Assembly (NCBI GenBank): GCA_910577065.1 | Contig: CAJTLD010000038.1 | Span: 604-21,001 of the forward strand | Reading direction: 5' to 3' | Origin: an uncultured Lachnospiraceae bacterium | GTDB lineage: Bacteria > Bacillota > Clostridia > Lachnospirales > Lachnospiraceae | Length of the DNA stretch: 20,398 bases | In this document: positions 1 to 7,190 of the stretch, in pieces | Numbering within the stretch: the stretch's first letter is position 1 | How the letters are laid out: each line of letters begins with the position of its first letter | The notes under the pieces: generated by a model | Told to the model about the DNA's origin: nothing | The model's input: the letters and a program-made list of their open reading frames with translations, nothing else | Databases searched by the model: none | Made by a program: the position numbers and the translations under genes

Positions 1-1
1 C

Positions 2-244
2 AGCCATATCACGGGAGTATACGTACTGCCCGATTATCAGAAGCAGCACGGCGGATCACAGATTATGGATTATTTGGAACATAAAATTGCAGAAAAGCAC
101 GATAAAGCGATTTTAGACGCCTCGCTTCCCGCAGTATGCTTCTACGGGCACAGAGGTTATCAGACTGTGGGACATGGCGTCTGTGAATTGGAGAATGACG
201 TAAAACTGGTTTATGAAATTATGGAGAAACAATTAATAGGTTGA
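2..244 (+). CDS. GNAT family N-acetyltransferase, C-terminal part (5' end outside window)
   Basis: An open frame runs from the window edge to a TGA at 242-244 and encodes the last 80 residues of a protein. The stretch GVYVLPDYQKQHGGSQIMDY matches GNAT motif A: a beta strand, then the Q/R-x-x-G-x-G/A loop that binds the pyrophosphate of acetyl-CoA, then a helix. The later CFYGHRGYQTVG matches motif B (typically FYxxxGF). GNAT enzymes move an acetyl group from acetyl-CoA to an amine on a small molecule, peptide or protein; nothing here shows which. The gene points toward the minus-strand M56 gene and ends 51 nt from its stop. No terminator hairpin with a T-run is visible between them. The family call is firm; the substrate is unknown. 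Confidence 0.85.
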   Translation, partial: SHITGVYVLPDYQKQHGGSQIMDYLEHKIAEKHDKAILDASLPAVCFYGHRGYQTVGHGVCELENDVKLVYEIMEKQLIG

Positions 245-281
245 TTTGTACCATCTGCTTCGCACTATTGCGTCGTTAATA

Positions 282-299
282 TTTTCAAACACGCTCTAA
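282..299 (-). repeat. 18-nt dispersed repeat, copy 1
   Basis: The minus strand reads TTAGAGCGTGTTTGAAAA, identical to the plus strand at 5802-5819, so the two copies are inverted relative to each other. This copy supplies the TAG stop of the M56 reading frame (296-298). The neighbouring 245-281 lies between two convergent genes and shows no gene and only a 4-bp hairpin. The copies do not match beyond the 18-nt core, so it may be the end of a small mobile or repetitive element. Confidence 0.6.
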
Positions 300-2792
300 T
301 CAAACGGCACATGGCTCACAAAATATTTATCCTCATCATCTGTCATATACAAAATACTGCACCCCGACGTCTCCCCGACCCTTAATTCTCCCGGCGCAAA
401 TATATTTTCCCTCGCCCAGAAAAATACCAGTTCTTCCGTGGCCAATCCCCATTTATCAAAAATCTGCTCTTCCCCGGTAGATAGATTCCGCTTCCAGATA
501 CCGGTATAATCTTTTTCATGCGACGCCAGATAATACACAAAACCGTCCTTCACACCGCACAAAAGCCCGGGGATTTCTTCTACAAACTGCGCCCCGCCGC
601 TAAAGCCAGGAGAAATACGGCAAAGCGGTTTTGGCTGCAAACTGTCATTTGTCCACCCGGAATAATAAATCCAGCCGCCATCCTCGCATACTCCGTCAAA
701 AACACGGTACATTATAGTATCCGCCGCCCTGCGGCCGCTTCCGTCCATCGCAATACTGATAAGCGTTGCCTCCTTTATTCCCGTAATGTCCGGCGTTACA
801 GCCGCTTTATAAAGAATCCTTCCGCCTGCAAAAAGCACTGGGCATTCCCGCCAGGCGTCCTCAAACAGCAGATTTTCCAGCACCTGCCGTTCCCCATTCC
901 GATACCTTGTTAATAAAAGCGGCCCCACTTGCTCCGCAAATTCCCAAATTGGGCTTTCCCTTTCCAGATCCTCTTCCAGGTAATAGCGCCAGCCCTCTTC
1001 ATCCTCATGCAAAAATTCCTTTTCTAAAATCCTGCCCAAATCTTCCATCTTCAGATAAGGAACCGCCTCTTCCCCCTTCTTTTCATAATATTCTGAAAAT
1101 AAAGGATAAATCTGCGCGCCGCCCCAGGCGCCGTCGGCCGCTATAATAGAAAGTCCCTGCATATCATCCGGATGAAAGATTCCGCCGTCTTTTGTAAACA
1201 GGGAATCTGCGGACAAATATACGATTTTTCCGGACGGCGTCTTTGCAAACGTCCTGTCTCCCCGTTCCAAAAGAGCGTCATAACGCTCTTCTCCAAGCGA
1301 TTTCAGATCCGAATAATCTAATTGCCTTTTATCCACGTCATACAAAAACTGCTCCCCGGCGTCCGGCTCATTGTAAAGCAAAATCGTACCGCCGTCTTTT
1401 GAAACCTCAATGTGCGTCGCCCATTCCCCCTGGATATGGCACAAATCTGCAGATTTTAAGTCTATCAGCTGCCCGATTCTGCCGTTCTTAAGATCATAAA
1501 CCATAAGCCCCCAATAATCATACAGTATTGCCCGTTCATCCGAAGCATAAAGAAGTTTTGGGAATACGGTTCCGTAAACGGCGCCGGCTGCATCTTCTGT
1601 GTTAAGCCCTGTCAGTTTTGAACGCATCTTATTCAGGCGCGCGCCATCCTGCGCCTGATTTTCTGTCTCCGTCCTGTTAAAAGCCGTCGTTTCCGGATGG
1701 TTCCCTTCTGTTTTTTGTTTCGGCTCTTCCGCGTTTTCCACGGATCCTGCGCATGCCACAAAAAGACTTGCCGAAAGCAAAACCGATGCGCCAAGGACTG
1801 CCGCAAAAATTCCGTTTTTCTTTGTATTTGCGGAAAAAAGATTTGCAAACCGCTCTTTTAATGTCTTGACATCCCTGGAAAAATCACTGGTTCCAAAAAA
1901 TGCGCGCCTGTTTTTGGAAGAAGACGCGCAGTCCAGCAGCGTTTTCCCATACTGCTTTTTTTCATCCCTGGAAAAATTTCTGACGACGCGGCTGTCGCAC
2001 CTGCCGTTCCATCCGGTACACAAGGGGATTGAACCAGTGTAATGTCCTTGCGGCTGCAAACAGCATTTTTGCCCAGAGATCTTTTCTATGGTAATGCGCC
2101 AGTTCGTGCGCCAGAATAAAATCAAGCTGCTTTTCTTCATACTTCCTGTCCGCAAGCAGGATCCGCGGGGATTTTAGCCCCATCAGCACAGGCGCCCCGA
2201 CAGCGGAAGAAATATATACCGGAATGTTCTCCACACTGGTAACATAACGTTTGGTTTTTTCCGTTTTCCGGTAAAAATGCGCATAAGAAATAATCTGCCA
2301 CAGTAACGAAGCCGCCGCACCCGCCGCCCATACAAAGGCCGCCCAGGAAAACGCCTGCCGCGGGGTCGTTTCCCACCGGTTACCGCCGTTTTCTTCCCCA
2401 GAACCAATATCCGTGACATTCTTTGCCCCTCCGTCCGCTGTTTTCCCACGTTCTGCTTTGCGGGGCGCATCATCCGTATGGGCTTTGCGCTGCAAATCCA
2501 CGCTTTTTTGCGCGTCTTTTTCCTTGCCGCCCGCCTCGTCTGAAACTTCTTTTGCAGCGCCGGGCAAAAAATATGCTTCCGCTCCCCCGCCGGACAAAAA
2601 AGGAATTTCAACCGCCCTGCCCGGAACGGAAATATCAAATGGCAGCGCCAGCCGGACGGCCAGAAGCAGCCAAAGGCAATACCGCCAGAAAACCGTATGC
2701 GTTTTGCAAAGCAGCAAGGATACGGCAAAAACAAGCAGGATCCCTATCCCGCAAAATACGGAAACATTCCATAAATAAAGCAACCATTCCAT
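296..2792 (-). pseudogene. BlaR1-like M56 membrane metallopeptidase with beta-propeller-like sensor tail, frameshifted
   Basis: Two overlapping frames make one gene. The first (2792 down to 1962) has a hydrophobic N-terminal helix, further membrane segments and the zinc motif HELAH (residues 229-233), followed by the family's HWFNPLVYRMERQ. The second frame resumes at CDSRVVRNFSRDEKKQYGKTLL and carries a last membrane segment (NGIFAAVLGASVLLSASLFV) and about 450 extracellular residues. Family members have about 11 residues between the NPLVxxM Met and the conserved Cys-Asp; here 10 nt remain, so roughly 23 nt seem lost near 1997-2003, including the Glu normally before CD that serves as third zinc ligand. 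BlaR1 proteases sense a signal outside the cell and trigger cleavage of the BlaI repressor. The tail is not a penicillin-binding domain: repeats such as GWIYYSGWTND suggest a DUF5050-like beta-propeller. The start follows AAGGAGC, 15 nt after blaI. Probably non-functional unless the deletion is a sequence error. Confidence 0.8.
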
Positions 2793-2807
2793 CCCGTCCG
2801 CTCCTTC

Positions 2808-3182
2808 CTACAGGCTGTCCAGATAATCCTTCAGTTCGTCTATCTGACGTTCGGAAAGCCCGTCCCCGTCATACAATGCAGCCACAAACTTTTTTACGGA
2901 ACTGCCGTAAAGCCTTTTTAAAATAGAACCGCTCTCCTGCCGCAGGTAATCGCGCTTTGCTACCAGAGGGATATAACAGTTACTGCGCCCCTCTTTTTCT
3001 ACCCGGACAAACCCTTTTTCTTCCAGGCGCGATAAAAACGACAGCACGGTTGTCTTGCTCCACGTCCGTTCTTTCGGCAGTTGTTCCTCAATTTCCACGC
3101 GGGTCATAGGCCTGCCTGCCCGCCAAAGTATCATCATCAGCTCCAGTTCCGAATTGGGCAGCGTTTTGTGTTCCATTTCCAT
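2808..3182 (-). CDS. blaI: BlaI/MecI family winged-helix repressor
   Basis: This 124-residue protein has the usual length of the family. SELELMMILW is the first helix; TWSKTTVLSFLSRLEEKGFV is the recognition helix and start of the wing; the C-terminal half (YLRQESGSILKRLYGSSVKKFVAAL) is the dimerisation helix pair, where M56 partners trigger cleavage in classic BlaI. It is the first gene of an operon with the M56 gene 15 nt downstream. The frame opens at a GTG at 3206, but an AAAGG sits 8 nt before the ATG at 3182, so that start is preferred. The start lies inside three ATGGAA hexamers, and 3176 or 3188 are also possible. It probably represses its own promoter. With the partner protease broken, repression may be constitutive. 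Regulation of beta-lactam resistance is not implied; no beta-lactamase is present. Confidence 0.88.
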   Translation of the reverse strand: MEMEHKTLPNSELELMMILWRAGRPMTRVEIEEQLPKERTWSKTTVLSFLSRLEEKGFVRVEKEGRSNCYIPLVAKRDYLRQESGSILKRLYGSSVKKFVAALYDGDGLSERQIDELKDYLDSL

Positions 3183-3188
3183 TTCCAT
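3171..3188 (-). repeat. Hexanucleotide tandem repeat (ATGGAA)x3 at the blaI start
   Basis: Three perfect copies of ATGGAA on the minus strand encode Met-Glu-Met-Glu-Met-Glu and overlap the candidate start codons of blaI. A change in copy number would stay in frame while altering which ATG sits at the best distance from the AAAGG ribosome site. Confidence 0.8.
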
Positions 3189-3223
3189 TTCCTTTCTGCA
3201 TATCACGCTCTGTATTTTATATT

Positions 3224-3277
3224 CGGCATCTGCCGTACATCTGATTATATTCTACATCTGCCGAACATAAAAGTCAA
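3224..3277 (-). promoter_or_regulatory. Promoter and probable BlaI operator of the blaI-M56 operon
   Basis: The minus strand has TTGACT (3272-3277), a 17-nt spacer and TAGAAT (3249-3254), a good sigma-A type promoter. The element CAGATGTA occurs twice in direct orientation (3236-3243 and 3253-3260), one copy touching the -10 box. CGGCATCTGCCG (3224-3235) is an inverted repeat just downstream, and CGGCAGATG recurs at 3255-3263. BlaI/MecI operators are built on TACA/TGTA half sites, so these TGTA-bearing repeats over the promoter are the likely autoregulatory operator. The operator role is inferred. Confidence 0.7.
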
Positions 3278-3319
3278 GCGGATATCTCAAACCTCCCTTG
3301 TCCGCGGGCGCCGTCCGCC

Positions 3320-3348
3320 TTGACGCTCCTTATAAATGTCTTTATAAT
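3320..3348 (+). promoter_or_regulatory. Sigma-A promoter of the LysR gene
   Basis: TTGACG (3320-3325), a 17-nt spacer and a perfect TATAAT (3343-3348) point toward the LysR gene. Transcription would start near 3355 and leave a leader of about 85 nt. It is divergent from the blaI promoter, with about 42 nt between the two -35 boxes. Confidence 0.75.
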
Positions 3349-3393
3349 TGTATTATCTGTATTATCCTCTGTCAGCCAAGTACGCCAGAAAAA

Positions 3394-3416
3394 GGGCCGG
3401 GGCATTTTGCCGGCCC
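3394..3416 (+). promoter_or_regulatory. GC-rich hairpin in the LysR leader
   Basis: GGGCCGG (3394-3400) and CCGGCCC (3410-3416) can pair around a 9-nt loop, or as GGGCC/GGCCC plus GGC/GCC with a bulge. The hairpin ends about 10 nt before the AAAGGAG ribosome site (3426-3432). No T-run follows, so it is not an intrinsic terminator. It may stabilise the leader or affect translation. Confidence 0.45.
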
Positions 3417-3440
3417 CGTCCAAAATAAAGGAGCAGGCTT

Positions 3441-4322
3441 ATGACCTTAAAGCAATTAACCGTTTTTTTAACCCTGGCCAAAGAAGGCAGCTTTACCAAG
3501 GCCGCCGCCAGATTAAACTGCGCCCAGTCCGGCGTCACCGCACACATCCGGCAGTTAGAAAATGAACTGGGCGTCCCCCTTTTTAACCGTATCGGCAAAC
3601 GCACAGGCCTGACGCCCGAAGGAGCCGCTCTGCTTCCGTACGCCAAAAAAATGCTTTCCCTTTCCTCCGAAGCCAAAAACCTGTACCGAAAATCCCCGCG
3701 GCTTACCGTCGGCGTAACGGAAGCCGCCGCCAACTACCTGCTTGGGAATATCTTAAAAGAATTTACCGCGATTTGCCCGGACTCCGAAATCTTTTTCCAA
3801 ATGACGGATCACAGGGATTACTGCGGGATGCTCTGCGACGGGGAACTCGATCTGGCAATTGTGCTTGACGTGCCCGTAAAACGAAAGCCTATCCAAGTGC
3901 TGCTAAAGCGGAAAGAAACCATCCTGTTAGCGGCGGCCTCCACGCATGAACTCTCCGGCGGCCACCGCATCCAGCCGGAAGAACTGGGCAGGTATCCCTT
4001 GCTGCTTCCGGCAAAAGACTGTCCCTACCGCACATTTTTGGAACAGAAGCTTTCCGCCGACGGCATCCTCCCCAAAACCGCCCTGACAGCAGACTCCACC
4101 CCTGTTATAAAAGAAATGGCGATCTGCGGCGCCGGGCTTGGGCTGCTGCCGGAATTTGCCATAAGAAAAGAACTAATTTACCATATGCTGGAAAAAATCA
4201 ATTACAACACGGATTTTCCTGTCTACACGCAGCTTTTGATGCATCCGGATAAATCGGTTTCCAAAGAACTCCGGCAGTTTCTGGAAGTCGCAGGCAGGCA
4301 CATTGCCCCAAACACGCTTTAA
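3441..4322 (+). CDS. LysR family transcriptional regulator
   Basis: The 293-residue length is typical of LysR regulators. Residues 1-60 form the winged helix-turn-helix: MTLKQLTVFLTLAKEGSFTK, then AAARLNCAQSGVTAHIRQLE and GVPLFNRIGKRTGLTPEG. From about residue 88 a periplasmic-binding-protein-like effector domain begins (RLTVGVTEAAANYLLGNIL) and contains the family's DLAIVLD and AGLGLLPEFA motifs. It binds an unknown small ligand and DNA in the cytoplasm. The ATG follows AAAGGAG. It is divergent from the blaI operon and convergent with rsmF: its TAA at 4320-4322 shares TTAA with the rsmF stop, and there is no terminator between them. LysR proteins often control a divergent gene, but the divergent blaI operon has its own regulator, so the target cannot be assigned. 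Confidence 0.92.
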   Translation: MTLKQLTVFLTLAKEGSFTKAAARLNCAQSGVTAHIRQLENELGVPLFNRIGKRTGLTPEGAALLPYAKKMLSLSSEAKNLYRKSPRLTVGVTEAAANYLLGNILKEFTAICPDSEIFFQMTDHRDYCGMLCDGELDLAIVLDVPVKRKPIQVLLKRKETILLAAASTHELSGGHRIQPEELGRYPLLLPAKDCPYRTFLEQKLSADGILPKTALTADSTPVIKEMAICGAGLGLLPEFAIRKELIYHMLEKINYNTDFPVYTQLLMHPDKSVSKELRQFLEVAGRHIAPNTL

Positions 4323-5689
4323 TACATCTTCCGGAGCCCTTTGGGATAATGGTTTTTTATCATTCCTTTCGAACGCTTTCCCCAGCCAATGCCAAGCCCG
4401 TCCACCATAATCAGATGCCAGCCCGCTTCCCCATCCAAAGCGACCGCCTGTCCGCACAGATATGCCCGTACAGACGGATCCTGCGCCGAAAAATTCACCG
4501 TTTTAAACGCCTCTTTACTGTGCAGAAACAGCGCAAGCGCATGGGACGGCTCAAAACGGTTTTTCTTGTTTGTCCCAAGATGAAGCCCCGGCCGAAGCAC
4601 TTTTAGGCCCTTGATCTGCGGCATATATAACGGGGCAAGGTACAGCTGATCCCCAAACAAAAGATAATTCCCTTCCCGCTGCATACGCAGGTTCTCTTTT
4701 TGGAAGCGAAACCACTCGGCGCACTCTTTTTCCCGCATCCCGGTCTCTTCCCCGCCTTTTGGGGCAAAAATACCGCCGGTTACCCCCTCTTTTTGCAGGA
4801 CTGCAAAAAAATGCCCTTCCCCGTTTAATTTATGCGGAAACAAGCGCGCACAATATCCGGCCTGCCCCAAAGCCCCCGGCTCCCACTCCGGCCTGCCGGG
4901 CTCCATCCCCGGAAACAGTTTGGCCTTTAGCACAGAAAATTCAGGAAAACGATTCAGAAAACGGCTGACGCTGCCTTCGTTTTCTTCCGGCGCAAACGTA
5001 CAGGTGGAATAAACTAACCTCCCGCCGGCACGCAGCATCCCCGCCGCACAGCCTAAAATTTTATCCTGCCTTTGCGCACATAAAACGACATGCTCCGGGC
5101 TCCACTCCTGTACGGCCGCCTCATTTTTGCGGAACATCCCTTCCCCGGAGCAGGGAGCGTCCACCAAAATCCGGTCAAAATACGCCGGAAAACGCTCCAA
5201 AAGACGTTCCGGCGTTTCGTTTGTAACAACTGCGTTTGCAATCCCCATGCGTTCTATATTTTCCGACAGGATTTTTGCCCGCGCAGGATGGATTTCATTG
5301 CAGATAAGAATCCCCTGTCCCTGCATATCAGCCGCAATCTGCGTGCTTTTTCCCCCGGGAGAAGCGCACAAATCCAAAACCCGCTCCCCGGGAAGCGCCC
5401 CAAGATACTCTGCGGGCGCCATGGCGCTTGGCTCCTGGATATAATACGCGCCCGCGTCATGGTAAGGATGTTTCCCGGGCTTGTCCTTGGCCTGATAATA
5501 ATAACCGGCTTTCGCCCACGGAACCGGCGTAAGGGAAAACTGCGCCTTTCCCAAAAAATCCCCGGGCGGCGTTTTTAACGTGTTGATCCGCAGCGCCTGG
5601 TGCGGCGGAGCCTGTAAACTTTTTTCAAACAACGTATATTCACTGCCCAGCATATCGCGCATCCGGGCTTCAAATTCGGGTGGTAACAT
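4319..5689 (-). CDS. rsmF: RsmB/RsmF-type 16S rRNA (cytosine-C5) methyltransferase
   Basis: A 456-residue SAM-dependent RNA m5C methyltransferase of the NOL1/NOP2/Sun family. An N-terminal RNA-binding part (PPEFEARMRDMLG, QALRINTLK) leads to the SAM-binding motif DLCASPGGKS (about residues 106-115), then DAPCSGEGMFRK (motif IV, Cys180) and STCTFAPEEN (motif VI, catalytic Cys230). The two cysteines are those that attack C6 and release product in this family. The C-terminal 100 residues end in GWGKRSKGMIKNHYPKGLR, typical of the RsmF PUA-like domain, which favours RsmF over RsmB. The frame opens at a GTG (5707), but the bases from that GTG include AAAGGAG placed correctly for the ATG at 5689, so that is the start. 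A promoter lies at 5769-5797. The exact target base cannot be read from sequence. Confidence 0.9.
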   Translation of the reverse strand: MLPPEFEARMRDMLGSEYTLFEKSLQAPPHQALRINTLKTPPGDFLGKAQFSLTPVPWAKAGYYYQAKDKPGKHPYHDAGAYYIQEPSAMAPAEYLGALPGERVLDLCASPGGKSTQIAADMQGQGILICNEIHPARAKILSENIERMGIANAVVTNETPERLLERFPAYFDRILVDAPCSGEGMFRKNEAAVQEWSPEHVVLCAQRQDKILGCAAGMLRAGGRLVYSTCTFAPEENEGSVSRFLNRFPEFSVLKAKLFPGMEPGRPEWEPGALGQAGYCARLFPHKLNGEGHFFAVLQKEGVTGGIFAPKGGEETGMREKECAEWFRFQKENLRMQREGNYLLFGDQLYLAPLYMPQIKGLKVLRPGLHLGTNKKNRFEPSHALALFLHSKEAFKTVNFSAQDPSVRAYLCGQAVALDGEAGWHLIMVDGLGIGWGKRSKGMIKNHYPKGLRKMY

Positions 5690-5707
5690 AATTTCTCCTT
5701 TTTTCAC

Positions 5708-5797
5708 TTATTGATTCCCAATCGCTTCTTTGTCCAGAGCAAATTTAAAATCAGGATACGTGCTTTTGATTATATCACGTTTCCATAATTTTTTCAT
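5708..5797 (-). pseudogene. Coding-like remnant directly upstream of rsmF
   Basis: The minus strand reads MKKLWKRDIIKSTYPDFKFA and nine more residues before a TAA at 5708-5710, only 18 nt before the rsmF ATG. The composition looks like a real protein C-terminus, but there is no ribosome site before the ATG at 5797, and upstream the frame runs into the 18-nt repeat. The likely reading is the tail of a former upstream gene of the rsmF operon, truncated where the repeat sits. The protein family is not recognised. Confidence 0.4.
5769..5797 (-). promoter_or_regulatory. Extended -10 promoter for rsmF
   Basis: The minus strand has TGATATAAT (5769-5777), a perfect extended -10 box, with ATGAAA (5792-5797, 4 of 6 to consensus) 17 nt upstream. 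The leader would be about 70 nt. It lies inside the coding-like remnant, which fits that remnant no longer being a gene. Confidence 0.55.
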
Positions 5798-5801
5798 CTG
5801 T

Positions 5802-5819
5802 TTAGAGCGTGTTTGAAAA
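5802..5819 (+). repeat. 18-nt dispersed repeat, copy 2
   Basis: TTAGAGCGTGTTTGAAAA on the plus strand, the same 18 nt as the minus strand at 282-299. Here it separates the remnant upstream of rsmF from about 150 nt of unexplained DNA. Confidence 0.6.
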
Positions 5820-5976
5820 ATCATTCCGGTATAATGCCGACACAAAAAGTTGTGGTAAAGGTCTGCATCCATTAGGAAGATTTGGGAAGCGGAAACCCTC
5901 TGCCTGACGGAACTTTGCCAACACTGTTCGCTGCAGTACTAGGGCGCGGCTTTTCATTCCCAAAATTTTGTTTTGA
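5820..5976. other. Unassigned intergenic stretch between the repeat and the transporter promoter
   Basis: About 157 nt with no convincing ribosome-site-led gene on either strand. It is more GC-rich than the AT-rich DNA on each side. The minus strand has a short open stretch running into the repeat (DADLYHNFLCRHYTGMIFQT), but no start signal. Short inverted pieces exist (ACTG/CAGT around 5930) but no stable long hairpin and no T-run. It could be part of a small repetitive element or a leftover of deleted DNA. Confidence 0.35.
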
Positions 5977-6005
5977 TTGACTTTTTCGTCCGCACCTCTT
6001 ATAAT
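5977..6005 (+). promoter_or_regulatory. Sigma-A promoter of the AI-2E family transporter gene
   Basis: TTGACT (5977-5982), 17-nt spacer, perfect TATAAT (6000-6005). A small inverted repeat, TTCAAA/TTTGAA (6009-6022), begins near the expected transcription start and may be an operator or just AT-rich leader. The gene's ribosome site GGGAGG lies at 6030-6035. Confidence 0.78.
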
Positions 6006-6042
6006 AACTTCAAATTTTTGAAATTTATCGGGAGGAAATTAT

Positions 6043-7148
6043 ATGGAATTAAAATGGAAAAGCTGCATACGGATCGGCGTTACCGTCATAATCCTGTTCC
6101 TTGTCATGCAATACTGGCCCGCATTTACAAAACTGGCGCGTATAGCGCTTGGCGCCGCAATGCCGCTGCTGCTTGGCTGCGCGGTTGCGTATGTGGTCAA
6201 TATCCTGATGTCTTTTTTTGAACGGCGCTTTGATGCCGCGTCCCGCTCTGCAACAGCACAAAAACTGCGCCGTCCGCTTTGCATGGCGCTTGCTTTTATC
6301 AGCATTCTCTGCATTGCGGTCTTTATTGTCTGGATGATTGTGCCGGAACTGATCCGCTGCCTGCAGATTCTGCTGGAAGAACTTCCTGCCGCCTTAAATA
6401 CGGTATTTTTGTGGCTCGAAGAAAATCCCTGATCCAAAGCAAAGACAGCCTTTTGTCCGGCAGTGAAATGGACTGGCAGAAGAATCTTGCAAAAATTATG
6501 GACATTCTGTTAAACGGGCTTGGCGGCGCAATGGGCGCGGCGGCAAGCATTTTATCTTCTGTGGTTTCTACCATGGTAACCGCGCTGGTGGCCGTTATCT
6601 TTTCGATTTACCTGCTGGCGGGAAAAGAAAAAATTGCCGGGCAGTTTAAACGGCTGTTTACACGTTACCTGCCCCATAAAGCGACTGATAAAATTTATTA
6701 TGTAACAAAAACTCTTGACCACTCCTTCCACAGCTTTATCGTGGGACAGTGTACCGAAGCGGTTGTCCTTGGCCTGCTGTGCATGCTCGGCATGTTTTTG
6801 CTGCGGCTGCCGTACGCCGCAATGATTGGCTGCCTGATTGGGTTTACGGCTCTGATTCCGGTAGCGGGCGCCTATATCGGCGCAGTCATTGGGGCGTTTA
6901 TGATTTTTACCGTTTCCCCGGTGCAGGCTGTTATTTTTCTGATCTACCTGTCGGTCTTACAGCAGCTGGAAGGCAACCTGATTTACCCGCGTATCGTCGG
7001 CTCTTCCATCGGGCTGCCGGGTATCTGGGTGCTTGCTGCCGTAACAGTCGGCGGCGGCGTTATGGGCATTCTGGGCATGTTCCTCAGTGTGCCCCTTGCG
7101 GCGACTGCTTACCAGCTTTTAAAACACGACGTCTGCAGGAAACCTTAA
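6043..7148 (+). pseudogene. AI-2E/PerM family membrane transporter, single frameshift
   Basis: The first frame (6043-6432) starts after GGGAGG and encodes membrane segments such as CIRIGVTVIILFLVMQYWP and MPLLLGCAVAYVVNILMSFF, then stops at LEENP. The +1 frame continues from about 6430 with LIQSKDSLLSGSEMDWQ and runs to 7148. Adding one C to the CCC at 6427-6429 turns CCC TGA TCC into CCC CTG ATC and joins them as ENPLIQSKDS, giving about 368 residues, a normal length. The second part has the family's C-terminal signature (PVAGAYIGAVIGAFMIF, QQLEGNLIYPRIVGSSIGLP, LGMFLSVPLAA). Members are multi-pass transporters of varied or unknown substrate; the family name does not prove autoinducer-2 export. 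It ends at the terminator shared with the GH2 gene. Recent pseudogene or sequence error. Confidence 0.85.
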
Positions 7149-7180
7149 AAAGGGGACTGCCAAAATGACAGTCCTCTTTT
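7149..7180. terminator. Bidirectional intrinsic terminator
   Basis: GGGGACTG (7152-7159) and CAGTCCTC (7169-7176) form an 8-bp stem with one G-U pair. CTTTT follows on the plus strand, and on the minus strand the stem ends in a five-T run. It sits 3 nt after the transporter stop and about 11 nt after the GH2 stop, serving both convergent genes. Confidence 0.88.
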
Positions 7181-7190
7181 CAATTGCTCT

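Noticed and set aside
1870..1977. 15-nt direct repeat (CATCCCTGGAAAAAT at 1870-1884 and 1963-1977) as a recombination scar
   Set aside because: It encodes the FSRD residues of two neighbouring conserved segments and does not flank the deletion at about 2000.
1990..2010. Programmed frameshift in the M56 gene
   Set aside because: No slippery heptamer or stimulating structure is seen, and family-conserved residues including a zinc-binding Glu are missing, which fits a deletion.
2808..3182. Beta-lactam resistance locus
   Set aside because: No beta-lactamase or PBP2a-like gene is near, and the M56 tail is not a penicillin-binding domain.
3320..3565. Small plus-strand open frame overlapping the LysR leader
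   Set aside because: It overlaps the promoter and the LysR start in another frame and has no ribosome site.
6425..6435. Programmed frameshift in the transporter gene
   Set aside because: CCCTGA is not a known shift site for this family, and one added base restores a normal protein.
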